Source: Rhynchopus sp. YZ270_cl-10 (lineage: Eukaryota > Euglenozoa > Diplonemea > Diplonemida > Diplonemidae). Taken from it: a stretch of 64,000 nt of DNA. The DNA is taken from NCBI GenBank assembly GCA_964035575.1, contig OZ037845.1:744001-808000 (forward strand), read 5' to 3'. Every line of letters starts with the position of its first letter. Position 1 is the first letter of the stretch. The notes below the pieces were generated by a model. That model worked only from the letters and a program-made list of their open reading frames with translations. It was not told where the DNA came from and searched no databases. The translations under genes were made by a program, and so were the position numbers. Positions 9,629-21,322 of this stretch are shown here, in pieces.

Positions 9629-10786
9629 CTTCGAAGGGTGCTATTTGTTTGTGTGTTGTGTGCAATGTTCCTGTCGGAATGTGGTGTGGTGTGCGAGGGG
9701 CTTGCTTTGGGGTGGTGAGGTGGTGACAAAGTAGCAAAAGGATGGGCAACACAGGGGATTTATTTTGGTTTTACTTTGTTTTCTTCTGCTGAGGATGTGG
9801 TCCTGACAAAACCTGTGGGAGGTTTTACTTTTATTTCAGGCCCGCCTTTCCCTCTTTTTGCAAAGTGCAAACAAGGGAAAAGGAGAGAGTACACACAAAA
9901 AAAAGAACCCCTCAAGACAGAGAGAAGGTCGTGCAGAACATCACACACACACAGAGCAACGGCAAACTTGGTGCGCATCGTCGGTGCGTGTGTGTTTGCA
10001 CGTGGGGGCGGGGGAGGAAAGGGAAAAGGAAAATGAAAAGCAATAAACACGATTGTTTATAGAGCGGAGAGAAAAAGTAAACAAAAAAAAAATTGAAATT
10101 GAAATTGAAAAAAAAAACAGCAGTGTGACACTGCGCCCAAAACACACATTCCGCACCGTACAGGCACAGCTTCCCCTCTCTGTCTCTGTCCCCCGCACGA
10201 TCAAGTCAACGTTCCAGTCCACACCTTGCAGGTGTGGTAGTGAAGTTGCGCACAGGGGATGATAGTTTTAAGGATGGAAGCACCGCAGACGAGGTGGTGT
10301 CTGCAGGGAAAGGGTCCTGGAAAAACATGACAAAAGAAGGACACAAAAAGGGGACACAACAATGCGAACATGGAAAATAGAAAAAGTGACATAACCGAAA
10401 AATGTGCGTTTCAAAACAACAACGTGGCCCTCAAAAAGAGGGAAATCGTCAGGTGAAAAAAAAGCAGCTGCAAAGTTGTTACTGCGAATGAGGAAGACGC
10501 AAGACAGGAGAAGAAGGATCTCATGTGTGCTGGCAGCCTCGCTTTGTCACATCCACAAAAAAGCAACTGCTAATATAAAAGCCCGAAAAAAACGAGACCA
10601 CGTTGTAAAAACGACACGATGCGAATATTTTAAAGTAGAGAAAAGAGAAAAGAGAAAACTTGAAAAACTAGCATATGATCCCACCTGCAAAGAAAAAGTG
10701 CAGCCAAGAAAACATTTGTAAGCTGAGCACTGTCACAGTCACAGTCACAGTCACAGTCACAGCCACAGCCACAGCCACAGCCACAC

Positions 10787-12262
10787 TCAGATGCACTGTC
10801 CACGGCCCTCGCTGTCCAGCATGCAGCGCTTCTGGTCACCGCAGTCCATGAGCACACACTGGTTGAACACACAGCAGCTGGCGCCGTCAGATCCCGCAAC
10901 GCACACGTGGTCACGCGCAGTGCAGCCGGTGGAGGCTGTGCACGACGCCTTGTCTCCGCACATGGCCTGCTTCCTGCAGATCACGTCCTCGCAGCAGCCA
11001 TCCTGCTTCTGGTCAGTCACCTCCACACAGGCGCTGGTGCTTCCCGTGAGCAGTGCCAGCAGCATGTCGATTCTGCAGATGAGTGCGTCTGTGCCCTCAA
11101 CAGCGCCGTAGCCGGCAGGGCAGGAAAGCGGGGCGGGGCAGCAGGGCTCCTCGTCACGCACGCAGCACTTCTGGCACCTTGGGCCCTGGCAGGTAGGGTC
11201 AACGGTGCAGGTGTAGCCAGGCTTGCAGGCGTCAAAGCCTGTGCCACAGGTGGGGCCCTGTGCGGAGCAGAAGGAGGGGGTCGGCGGGGTCGGGGGGGTC
11301 TCCTTCACACAGGTTCCGGGTGCGTCGCACGTCGGCTCCGAGCACTGGCAGGTGAGTCCCGAAGCGCACCTGTTGTAGAAGCAGGGCAGGGTGAAGCCGC
11401 CACAGCCCGCACCCTCAGGCTGGTAGTCGACACATTCCTTTGTTGTGAGGCATGCGAACCGGTCGGGCGAAGAGGTGTCGCGTGTGGCGCGGCAGAACTG
11501 CGTGCTCGGGCAGTCTGCGTTCGTGTCGCACCCGCTCACAACAGTAGGGGCCGGAGGGGCGGTCTCCTTCACACAGGTTCCAGGTGCGTCGCACGTCGGC
11601 TCCGAGCACTGGCAGGTGAGTCCCGAAGCACACCTGTTGTAGAAGCAGGGCAGAGTGAAGCCGCCACAGCCCGCACCCTCAGGCTGGTAGTCAACACACT
11701 CCTTTGTTGTGAGGCATGCGAACTGGTCGGGCGAGGAGGTGTCGCGAGTGGCGCGGCAGAACTGCGTGCTCGGGCAGTCTGCGTTCGTGTCGCACCCGTT
11801 CACAACAGTAGGGGCCGGAGGGGCGGTCTCCTTCACACAGGTTCCAGGTGCGTCGCACGTCGGCTCCGAACACTGGCAGGTGAGCCCCGAAGCGCACCTG
11901 TTGTAGAAGCAGGGCAGGGTGAAGCCGCCACAGCCCGCACCCTCAGGCTGGTAGTCAACACATTCCTTCGTTGTGAGGCACGCAAAAAGGTCGGGCGAGG
12001 AGGTGTCGCGAGTGGCGCGGCAGAACTGTGTTTTCGGGCAGTCTGCGTTCGTGTCACACCCCTGCACAATCTGCCTGCACGTGATGGTGGTGCAGCACGC
12101 AGACGCTGTCGTGCACGTACCGCTCTGCAGTCCCTCTGGTGTGCACGGTGTCGCCGTCTCCACAAACCCAAGCGGGCAGGTGGGGTGCTGCAGGCAGCAG
12201 TTCACGTCTGCAGACGCGACAGACGCGAGCAGTGCTGACACGGTGATTGAGAGCATCTTCAT
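10787..12262 (-). CDS. Secreted cysteine-rich modular protein, array 1 copy 4 (3 modules)
   Basis: 491 residues, order A-B-C, same protein as copy 1. Its 3' microsatellite has the 4+4 form, one hexamer longer than in copies 1 and 2. Confidence 0.93.
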   Translation of the reverse strand: MKMLSITVSALLASVASADVNCCLQHPTCPLGFVETATPCTPEGLQSGTCTTASACCTTITCRQIVQGCDTNADCPKTQFCRATRDTSSPDLFACLTTKECVDYQPEGAGCGGFTLPCFYNRCASGLTCQCSEPTCDAPGTCVKETAPPAPTVVNGCDTNADCPSTQFCRATRDTSSPDQFACLTTKECVDYQPEGAGCGGFTLPCFYNRCASGLTCQCSEPTCDAPGTCVKETAPPAPTVVSGCDTNADCPSTQFCRATRDTSSPDRFACLTTKECVDYQPEGAGCGGFTLPCFYNRCASGLTCQCSEPTCDAPGTCVKETPPTPPTPSFCSAQGPTCGTGFDACKPGYTCTVDPTCQGPRCQKCCVRDEEPCCPAPLSCPAGYGAVEGTDALICRIDMLLALLTGSTSACVEVTDQKQDGCCEDVICRKQAMCGDKASCTASTGCTARDHVCVAGSDGASCCVFNQCVLMDCGDQKRCMLDSEGRGQCI

Positions 12263-13420
12263 CTTCGAAGGGTGCTATTTGTTTGTGTGTTGTGTGCAAT
12301 GTTCCTGTCGGAATGTGGTGTGGTGTGCGAGGGGCTTGCTTTGGGGTGGTGAGGTGGTGACAAAGTAGCAAAAGGATGGGCAACACAGGGGATTTATTTT
12401 GGTTTTACTTTGTTTTCTTCTGCTGAGGATGTGGTCCTGACAAAACCTGTGGGAGGTTTTACTTTTATTTCAGGCCCGCCTTTCCCTCTTTTTGCAAAGT
12501 GCAAACAAGGGAAAAGGAGAGAGTACACACAAAAAAAAGAACCCCTCAAGACAGAGAGAAGGTCGTGCAGAACATCACACACACACAGAGCAACGGCAAA
12601 CTTGGTGCGCATCGTCGGTGCGTGTGTGTTTGCACGTGGGGGCGGGGGAGGAAAGGGAAAAGGAAAATGAAAAGCAATAAACACGATTGTTTATAGAGCG
12701 GAGAGAAAAAGTAAACAAAAAAAAAATTGAAATTGAAATTGAAAAAAAAAACAGCAGTGTGACACTGCGCCCAAAACACACATTCCGCACCGTACAGGCA
12801 CAGCTTCCCCTCTCTGTCTCTGTCCCCCGCACGATCAAGTCAACGTTCCAGTCCACACCTTGCAGGTGTGGTAGTGAAGTTGCGCACAGGGGATGATAGT
12901 TTTAAGGATGGAAGCACCGCAGACGAGGTGGTGTCTGCAGGGAAAGGGTCCTGGAAAAACATGACAAAAGAAGGACACAAAAAGGGGACACAACAATGCG
13001 AACATGGAAAATAGAAAAAGTGACATAACCGAAAAATGTGCGTTTCAAAACAACAACGTGGCCCTCAAAAAGAGGGAAATCGTCAGGTGAAAAAAAAGCA
13101 GCTGCAAAGTTGTTACTGCGAATGAGGAAGACGCAAGACAGGAGAAGAAGGATCTCATGTGTGCTGGCAGCCTCGCTTTGTCACATCCACAAAAAAGCAA
13201 CTGCTAATATAAAAGCCCGAAAAAAACGAGACCACGTTGTAAAAACGACACGATGCGAATATTTTAAAGTAGAGAAAAGAGAAAAGAGAAAACTTGAAAA
13301 ACTAGCATATGATCCCACCTGCAAAGAAAAAGTGCAGCCAAGAAAACATTTGTAAGCTGAGCACTGTCACAGTCACAGTCACAGTCACAGTCACAGCCAC
13401 AGCCACAGCCACAGCCACAC

Positions 13421-14896
13421 TCAGATGCACTGTCCACGGCCCTCGCTGTCCAGCATGCAGCGCTTCTGGTCACCGCAGTCCATGAGCACACACTGGTTGA
13501 ACACACAGCAGCTGGCGCCGTCAGATCCCGCAACGCACACGTGGTCACGCGCAGTGCAGCCGGTGGAGGCTGTGCACGACGCCTTGTCTCCGCACATGGC
13601 CTGCTTCCTGCAGATCACGTCCTCGCAGCAGCCATCCTGCTTCTGGTCAGTCACCTCCACACAGGCGCTGGTGCTTCCCGTGAGCAGTGCCAGCAGCATG
13701 TCGATTCTGCAGATGAGTGCGTCTGTGCCCTCAACAGCGCCGTAGCCGGCAGGGCAGGAAAGCGGGGCGGGGCAGCAGGGCTCCTCGTCACGCACGCAGC
13801 ACTTCTGGCACCTTGGGCCCTGGCAGGTAGGGTCAACGGTGCAGGTGTAGCCAGGCTTGCAGGCGTCAAAGCCTGTGCCACAGGTGGGGCCCTGTGCGGA
13901 GCAGAAGGAGGGGGTCGGCGGGGTCGGGGGGGTCTCCTTCACACAGGTTCCGGGTGCGTCGCACGTCGGCTCCGAGCACTGGCAGGTGAGTCCCGAAGCG
14001 CACCTGTTGTAGAAGCAGGGCAGGGTGAAGCCGCCACAGCCCGCACCCTCAGGCTGGTAGTCGACACATTCCTTTGTTGTGAGGCATGCGAACCGGTCGG
14101 GCGAAGAGGTGTCGCGTGTGGCGCGGCAGAACTGCGTGCTCGGGCAGTCTGCGTTCGTGTCGCACCCGCTCACAACAGTAGGGGCCGGAGGGGCGGTCTC
14201 CTTCACACAGGTTCCAGGTGCGTCGCACGTCGGCTCCGAGCACTGGCAGGTGAGTCCCGAAGCACACCTGTTGTAGAAGCAGGGCAGAGTGAAGCCGCCA
14301 CAGCCCGCACCCTCAGGCTGGTAGTCAACACACTCCTTTGTTGTGAGGCATGCGAACTGGTCGGGCGAGGAGGTGTCGCGAGTGGCGCGGCAGAACTGCG
14401 TGCTCGGGCAGTCTGCGTTCGTGTCGCACCCGTTCACAACAGTAGGGGCCGGAGGGGCGGTCTCCTTCACACAGGTTCCAGGTGCGTCGCACGTCGGCTC
14501 CGAACACTGGCAGGTGAGCCCCGAAGCGCACCTGTTGTAGAAGCAGGGCAGGGTGAAGCCGCCACAGCCCGCACCCTCAGGCTGGTAGTCAACACATTCC
14601 TTCGTTGTGAGGCACGCAAAAAGGTCGGGCGAGGAGGTGTCGCGAGTGGCGCGGCAGAACTGTGTTTTCGGGCAGTCTGCGTTCGTGTCACACCCCTGCA
14701 CAATCTGCCTGCACGTGATGGTGGTGCAGCACGCAGACGCTGTCGTGCACGTACCGCTCTGCAGTCCCTCTGGTGTGCACGGTGTCGCCGTCTCCACAAA
14801 CCCAAGCGGGCAGGTGGGGTGCTGCAGGCAGCAGTTCACGTCTGCAGACGCGACAGACGCGAGCAGTGCTGACACGGTGATTGAGAGCATCTTCAT
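13421..14896 (-). CDS. Secreted cysteine-rich modular protein, array 1 copy 5 (3 modules)
   Basis: 491 residues, order A-B-C, same protein and same 4+4 microsatellite as copy 4; the two adjacent units appear identical. Confidence 0.93.
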   Translation of the reverse strand: MKMLSITVSALLASVASADVNCCLQHPTCPLGFVETATPCTPEGLQSGTCTTASACCTTITCRQIVQGCDTNADCPKTQFCRATRDTSSPDLFACLTTKECVDYQPEGAGCGGFTLPCFYNRCASGLTCQCSEPTCDAPGTCVKETAPPAPTVVNGCDTNADCPSTQFCRATRDTSSPDQFACLTTKECVDYQPEGAGCGGFTLPCFYNRCASGLTCQCSEPTCDAPGTCVKETAPPAPTVVSGCDTNADCPSTQFCRATRDTSSPDRFACLTTKECVDYQPEGAGCGGFTLPCFYNRCASGLTCQCSEPTCDAPGTCVKETPPTPPTPSFCSAQGPTCGTGFDACKPGYTCTVDPTCQGPRCQKCCVRDEEPCCPAPLSCPAGYGAVEGTDALICRIDMLLALLTGSTSACVEVTDQKQDGCCEDVICRKQAMCGDKASCTASTGCTARDHVCVAGSDGASCCVFNQCVLMDCGDQKRCMLDSEGRGQCI

Positions 14897-16060
14897 CTTC
14901 GAAGGGTGCTATTTGTTTGTGTGTTGTGTGCAATGTTCCTGTCGGAATGTGGTGTGGTGTGCGAGGGGCTTGCTTTGGGGTGGTGAGGTGGTGACAAAGT
15001 AGCAAAAGGATGGGCAACACAGGGGATTTATTTTGGTTTTACTTTGTTTTCTTCTGCTGAGGATGTGGTCCTGACAAAACCTGTGGGAGGTTTTACTTTT
15101 ATTTCAGGCCCGCCTTTCCCTCTTTTTGCAAAGTGCAAACAAGGGAAAAGGAGAGAGTACACACAAAAAAAAGAACCCCTCAAGACAGAGAGAAGGTCGT
15201 GCAGAACATCACACACACACAGAGCAACGGCAAACTTGGTGCGCATCGTCGGTGCGTGTGTGTTTGCACGTGGGGGCGGGGGAGGAAAGGGAAAAGGAAA
15301 ATGAAAAGCAATAAACACGATTGTTTATAGAGCGGAGAGAAAAAGTAAACAAAAAAAAAATTGAAATTGAAATTGAAAAAAAAAACAGCAGTGTGACACT
15401 GCGCCCAAAACACACATTCCGCACCGTACAGGCACAGCTTCCCCTCTCTGTCTCTGTCCCCCGCACGATCAAGTCAACGTTCCAGTCCACACCTTGCAGG
15501 TGTGGTAGTGAAGTTGCGCACAGGGGATGATAGTTTTAAGGATGGAAGCACCGCAGACGAGGTGGTGTCTGCAGGGAAAGGGTCCTGGAAAAACATGACA
15601 AAAGAAGGACACAAAAAGGGGACACAACAATGCGAACATGGAAAATAGAAAAAGTGACATAACCGAAAAATGTGCGTTTCAAAACAACAACGTGGCCCTC
15701 AAAAAGAGGGAAATCGTCAGGTGAAAAAAAAGCAGCTGCAAAGTTGTTACTGCGAATGAGGAAGACGCAAGACAGGAGAAGAAGGATCTCATGTGTGCTG
15801 GCAGCCTCGCTTTGTCACATCCACAAAAAAGCAACTGCTAATATAAAAGCCCGAAAAAAACGAGACCACGTTGTAAAAACGACACGATGCGAATATTTTA
15901 AAGTAGAGAAAAGAGAAAAGAGAAAACTTGAAAAACTAGCATATGATCCCACCTGCAAAGAAAAAGTGCAGCCAAGAAAACATTTGTAAGCTGAGCACTG
16001 TCACAGTCACAGTCACAGTCACAGTCACAGTCACAGTCACAGCCACAGCCACAGCCACAC

Positions 16061-17536
16061 TCAGATGCACTGTCCACGGCCCTCGCTGTCCAGCATGCAG
16101 CGCTTCTGGTCACCGCAGTCCATGAGCACACACTGGTTGAACACACAGCAGCTGGCGCCGTCAGATCCCGCAACGCACACGTGGTCACGCGCAGTGCAGC
16201 CGGTGGAGGCTGTGCACGACGCCTTGTCTCCGCACATGGCCTGCTTCCTGCAGATCACGTCCTCGCAGCAGCCATCCTGCTTCTGGTCAGTCACCTCCAC
16301 ACAGGCGCTGGTGCTTCCCGTGAGCAGTGCCAGCAGCATGTCGATTCTGCAGATGAGTGCGTCTGTGCCCTCAACAGCGCCGTAGCCGGCAGGGCAGGAA
16401 AGCGGGGCGGGGCAGCAGGGCTCCTCGTCACGCACGCAGCACTTCTGGCACCTTGGGCCCTGGCAGGTAGGGTCAACGGTGCAGGTGTAGCCAGGCTTGC
16501 AGGCGTCAAAGCCTGTGCCACAGGTGGGGCCCTGTGCGGAGCAGAAGGAGGGGGTCGGCGGGGTCGGGGGGGTCTCCTTCACACAGGTTCCGGGTGCGTC
16601 GCACGTCGGCTCCGAGCACTGGCAGGTGAGTCCCGAAGCGCACCTGTTGTAGAAGCAGGGCAGGGTGAAGCCGCCACAGCCCGCACCCTCAGGCTGGTAG
16701 TCGACACATTCCTTTGTTGTGAGGCATGCGAACCGGTCGGGCGAAGAGGTGTCGCGTGTGGCGCGGCAGAACTGCGTGCTCGGGCAGTCTGCGTTCGTGT
16801 CGCACCCGCTCACAACAGTAGGGGCCGGAGGGGCGGTCTCCTTCACACAGGTTCCAGGTGCGTCGCACGTCGGCTCCGAGCACTGGCAGGTGAGTCCCGA
16901 AGCACACCTGTTGTAGAAGCAGGGCAGAGTGAAGCCGCCACAGCCCGCACCCTCAGGCTGGTAGTCAACACACTCCTTTGTTGTGAGGCATGCGAACTGG
17001 TCGGGCGAGGAGGTGTCGCGAGTGGCGCGGCAGAACTGCGTGCTCGGGCAGTCTGCGTTCGTGTCGCACCCGTTCACAACAGTAGGGGCCGGAGGGGCGG
17101 TCTCCTTCACACAGGTTCCAGGTGCGTCGCACGTCGGCTCCGAACACTGGCAGGTGAGCCCCGAAGCGCACCTGTTGTAGAAGCAGGGCAGGGTGAAGCC
17201 GCCACAGCCCGCACCCTCAGGCTGGTAGTCAACACATTCCTTCGTTGTGAGGCACGCAAAAAGGTCGGGCGAGGAGGTGTCGCGAGTGGCGCGGCAGAAC
17301 TGTGTTTTCGGGCAGTCTGCGTTCGTGTCACACCCCTGCACAATCTGCCTGCACGTGATGGTGGTGCAGCACGCAGACGCTGTCGTGCACGTACCGCTCT
17401 GCAGTCCCTCTGGTGTGCACGGTGTCGCCGTCTCCACAAACCCAAGCGGGCAGGTGGGGTGCTGCAGGCAGCAGTTCACGTCTGCAGACGCGACAGACGC
17501 GAGCAGTGCTGACACGGTGATTGAGAGCATCTTCAT
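16061..17536 (-). CDS. Secreted cysteine-rich modular protein, array 1 copy 6 (3 modules)
   Basis: 491 residues, order A-B-C. It is marked by the longest microsatellite of the array (six CACAGT plus three CACAGC), beginning six bases after the stop codon. Confidence 0.93.
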   Translation of the reverse strand: MKMLSITVSALLASVASADVNCCLQHPTCPLGFVETATPCTPEGLQSGTCTTASACCTTITCRQIVQGCDTNADCPKTQFCRATRDTSSPDLFACLTTKECVDYQPEGAGCGGFTLPCFYNRCASGLTCQCSEPTCDAPGTCVKETAPPAPTVVNGCDTNADCPSTQFCRATRDTSSPDQFACLTTKECVDYQPEGAGCGGFTLPCFYNRCASGLTCQCSEPTCDAPGTCVKETAPPAPTVVSGCDTNADCPSTQFCRATRDTSSPDRFACLTTKECVDYQPEGAGCGGFTLPCFYNRCASGLTCQCSEPTCDAPGTCVKETPPTPPTPSFCSAQGPTCGTGFDACKPGYTCTVDPTCQGPRCQKCCVRDEEPCCPAPLSCPAGYGAVEGTDALICRIDMLLALLTGSTSACVEVTDQKQDGCCEDVICRKQAMCGDKASCTASTGCTARDHVCVAGSDGASCCVFNQCVLMDCGDQKRCMLDSEGRGQCI

Positions 17537-18688
17537 CTTCGAAGGGTGCTATTTGTTTGTGTGTTGTGTGCAATGTTCCTGTCGGAATGTGGTGTGGTGT
17601 GCGAGGGGCTTGCTTTGGGGTGGTGAGGTGGTGACAAAGTAGCAAAAGGATGGGCAACACAGGGGATTTATTTTGGTTTTACTTTGTTTTCTTCTGCTGA
17701 GGATGTGGTCCTGACAAAACCTGTGGGAGGTTTTACTTTTATTTCAGGCCCGCCTTTCCCTCTTTTTGCAAAGTGCAAACAAGGGAAAAGGAGAGAGTAC
17801 ACACAAAAAAAAGAACCCCTCAAGACAGAGAGAAGGTCGTGCAGAACATCACACACACACAGAGCAACGGCAAACTTGGTGCGCATCGTCGGTGCGTGTG
17901 TGTTTGCACGTGGGGGCGGGGGAGGAAAGGGAAAAGGAAAATGAAAAGCAATAAACACGATTGTTTATAGAGCGGAGAGAAAAAGTAAACAAAAAAAAAA
18001 TTGAAATTGAAATTGAAAAAAAAAACAGCAGTGTGACACTGCGCCCAAAACACACATTCCGCACCGTACAGGCACAGCTTCCCCTCTCTGTCTCTGTCCC
18101 CCGCACGATCAAGTCAACGTTCCAGTCCACACCTTGCAGGTGTGGTAGTGAAGTTGCGCACAGGGGATGATAGTTTTAAGGATGGAAGCACCGCAGACGA
18201 GGTGGTGTCTGCAGGGAAAGGGTCCTGGAAAAACATGACAAAAGAAGGACACAAAAAGGGGACACAACAATGCGAACATGGAAAATAGAAAAAGTGACAT
18301 AACCGAAAAATGTGCGTTTCAAAACAACAACGTGGCCCTCAAAAAGAGGGAAATCGTCAGGTGAAAAAAAAGCAGCTGCAAAGTTGTTACTGCGAATGAG
18401 GAAGACGCAAGACAGGAGAAGAAGGATCTCATGTGTGCTGGCAGCCTCGCTTTGTCACATCCACAAAAAAGCAACTGCTAATATAAAAGCCCAAAAAAAA
18501 CGAGACCACGTTGTAAAAACGACACGATGCGAATATTTTAAAGTAGAGAAAAGAGAAAAGAGAAAACTTGAAAAACTAGCATATGATCCCACCTGCAAAG
18601 AAAAAGTGCAGCCAAGAAAACATTTGTAAGCTGAGCACTGTCACAGTCACAGTCACAGTCACAGTCACAGCCACAGCCACAGCCACAC

Positions 18689-20164
18689 TCAGATGCACTG
18701 TCCACGGCCCTCGCTGTCCAGCATGCAGCGCTTCTGGTCACCGCAGTCCATGAGCACACACTGGTTGAACACACAGCAGCTGGCGCCGTCAGATCCCGCA
18801 ACGCACACGTGGTCACGCGCAGTGCAGCCGGTGGAGGCTGTGCACGACGCCTTGTCTCCGCACATGGCCTGCTTCCTGCAGATCACGTCCTCGCAGCAGC
18901 CATCCTGCTTCTGGTCAGTCACCTCCACACAGGCGCTGGTGCTTCCCGTGAGCAGTGCCAGCAGCATGTCGATTCTGCAGATGAGTGCGTCTGTGCCCTC
19001 AACAGCGCCGTAGCCGGCAGGGCAGGAAAGCGGGGCGGGGCAGCAGGGCTCCTCGTCACGCACGCAGCACTTCTGGCACCTTGGGCCCTGGCAGGTAGGG
19101 TCAACGGTGCAGGTGTAGCCAGGCTTGCAGGCGTCAAAGCCTGTGCCACAGGTGGGGCCCTGTGCGGAGCAGAAGGAGGGGGTCGGCGGGGTCGGGGGGG
19201 TCTCCTTCACACAGGTTCCGGGTGCGTCGCACGTCGGCTCCGAGCACTGGCAGGTGAGTCCCGAAGCGCACCTGTTGTAGAAGCAGGGCAGGGTGAAGCC
19301 GCCACAGCCCGCACCCTCAGGCTGGTAGTCGACACATTCCTTTGTTGTGAGGCATGCGAACCGGTCGGGCGAAGAGGTGTCGCGTGTGGCGCGGCAGAAC
19401 TGCGTGCTCGGGCAGTCTGCGTTCGTGTCGCACCCGCTCACAACAGTAGGGGCCGGAGGGGCGGTCTCCTTCACACAGGTTCCAGGTGCGTCGCACGTCG
19501 GCTCCGAGCACTGGCAGGTGAGTCCCGAAGCACACCTGTTGTAGAAGCAGGGCAGAGTGAAGCCGCCACAGCCCGCACCCTCAGGCTGGTAGTCAACACA
19601 CTCCTTTGTTGTGAGGCATGCGAACTGGTCGGGCGAGGAGGTGTCGCGAGTGGCGCGGCAGAACTGCGTGCTCGGGCAGTCTGCGTTCGTGTCGCACCCG
19701 TTCACAACAGTAGGGGCCGGAGGGGCGGTCTCCTTCACACAGGTTCCAGGTGCGTCGCACGTCGGCTCCGAACACTGGCAGGTGAGCCCCGAAGCGCACC
19801 TGTTGTAGAAGCAGGGCAGGGTGAAGCCGCCACAGCCCGCACCCTCAGGCTGGTAGTCAACACATTCCTTCGTTGTGAGGCACGCAAAAAGGTCGGGCGA
19901 GGAGGTGTCGCGAGTGGCGCGGCAGAACTGTGTTTTCGGGCAGTCTGCGTTCGTGTCACACCCCTGCACAATCTGCCTGCACGTGATGGTGGTGCAGCAC
20001 GCAGACGCTGTCGTGCACGTACCGCTCTGCAGTCCCTCTGGTGTGCACGGTGTCGCCGTCTCCACAAACCCAAGCGGGCAGGTGGGGTGCTGCAGGCAGC
20101 AGTTCACGTCTGCAGACGCGACAGACGCGAGCAGTGCTGACACGGTGATTGAGAGCATCTTCAT
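18689..20164 (-). CDS. Secreted cysteine-rich modular protein, array 1 copy 7 (3 modules)
   Basis: 491 residues, order A-B-C, with the short 4+3 microsatellite. A private G-to-A change lies in its spacer at 18493. Confidence 0.93.
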   Translation of the reverse strand: MKMLSITVSALLASVASADVNCCLQHPTCPLGFVETATPCTPEGLQSGTCTTASACCTTITCRQIVQGCDTNADCPKTQFCRATRDTSSPDLFACLTTKECVDYQPEGAGCGGFTLPCFYNRCASGLTCQCSEPTCDAPGTCVKETAPPAPTVVNGCDTNADCPSTQFCRATRDTSSPDQFACLTTKECVDYQPEGAGCGGFTLPCFYNRCASGLTCQCSEPTCDAPGTCVKETAPPAPTVVSGCDTNADCPSTQFCRATRDTSSPDRFACLTTKECVDYQPEGAGCGGFTLPCFYNRCASGLTCQCSEPTCDAPGTCVKETPPTPPTPSFCSAQGPTCGTGFDACKPGYTCTVDPTCQGPRCQKCCVRDEEPCCPAPLSCPAGYGAVEGTDALICRIDMLLALLTGSTSACVEVTDQKQDGCCEDVICRKQAMCGDKASCTASTGCTARDHVCVAGSDGASCCVFNQCVLMDCGDQKRCMLDSEGRGQCI

Positions 20165-21322
20165 CTTCGAAGGGTGCTATTTGTTTGTGTGTTGTGTGCA
20201 ATGTTCCTGTCGGAATGTGGTGTGGTGTGCGAGGGGCTTGCTTTGGGGTGGTGAGGTGGTGACAAAGTAGCAAAAGGATGGGCAACACAGGGGATTTATT
20301 TTGGTTTTACTTTGTTTTCTTCTGCTGAGGATGTGGTCCTGACAAAACCTGTGGGAGGTTTTACTTTTATTTCAGGCCCGCCTTTCCCTCTTTTTGCAAA
20401 GTGCAAACAAGGGAAAAGGAGAGAGTACACACAAAAAAAAGAACCCCTCAAGACAGAGAGAAGGTCGTGCAGAACATCACACACACACAGAGCAACGGCA
20501 AACTTGGTGCGCATCGTCGGTGCGTGTGTGTTTGCACGTGGGGGCGGGGGAGGAAAGGGAAAAGGAAAATGAAAAGCAATAAACACGATTGTTTATAGAG
20601 CGGAGAGAAAAAGTAAACAAAAAAAAAATTGAAATTGAAATTGAAAAAAAAAACAGCAGTGTGACACTGCGCCCAAAACACACATTCCGCACCGTACAGG
20701 CACAGCTTCCCCTCTCTGTCTCTGTCCCCCGCACGATCAAGTCAACGTTCCAGTCCACACCTTGCAGGTGTGGTAGTGAAGTTGCGCACAGGGGATGATA
20801 GTTTTAAGGATGGAAGCACCGCAGACGAGGTGGTGTCTGCAGGGAAAGGGTCCTGGAAAAACATGACAAAAGAAGGACACAAAAAGGGGACACAACAATG
20901 CGAACATGGAAAATAGAAAAAGTGACATAACCGAAAAATGTGCGTTTCAAAACAACAACGTGGCCCTCAAAAAGAGGGAAATCGTCAGGTGAAAAAAAAG
21001 CAGCTGCAAAGTTGTTACTGCGAATGAGGAAGACGCAAGACAGGAGAAGAAGGATCTCATGTGTGCTGGCAGCCTCGCTTTGTCACATCCACAAAAAAGC
21101 AACTGCTAATATAAAAGCCCGAAAAAAACGAGACCACGTTGTAAAAACGACACGATGCGAATATTTTAAAGTAGAGAAAAGAGAAAAGAGAAAACTTGAA
21201 AAACTAGCATATGATCCCACCTGCAAAGAAAAAGTGCAGCCAAGAAAACATTTGTAAGCTGAGCACTGTCACAGTCACAGTCACAGTCACAGTCACAGCC
21301 ACAGCCACAGCCACAGCCACAC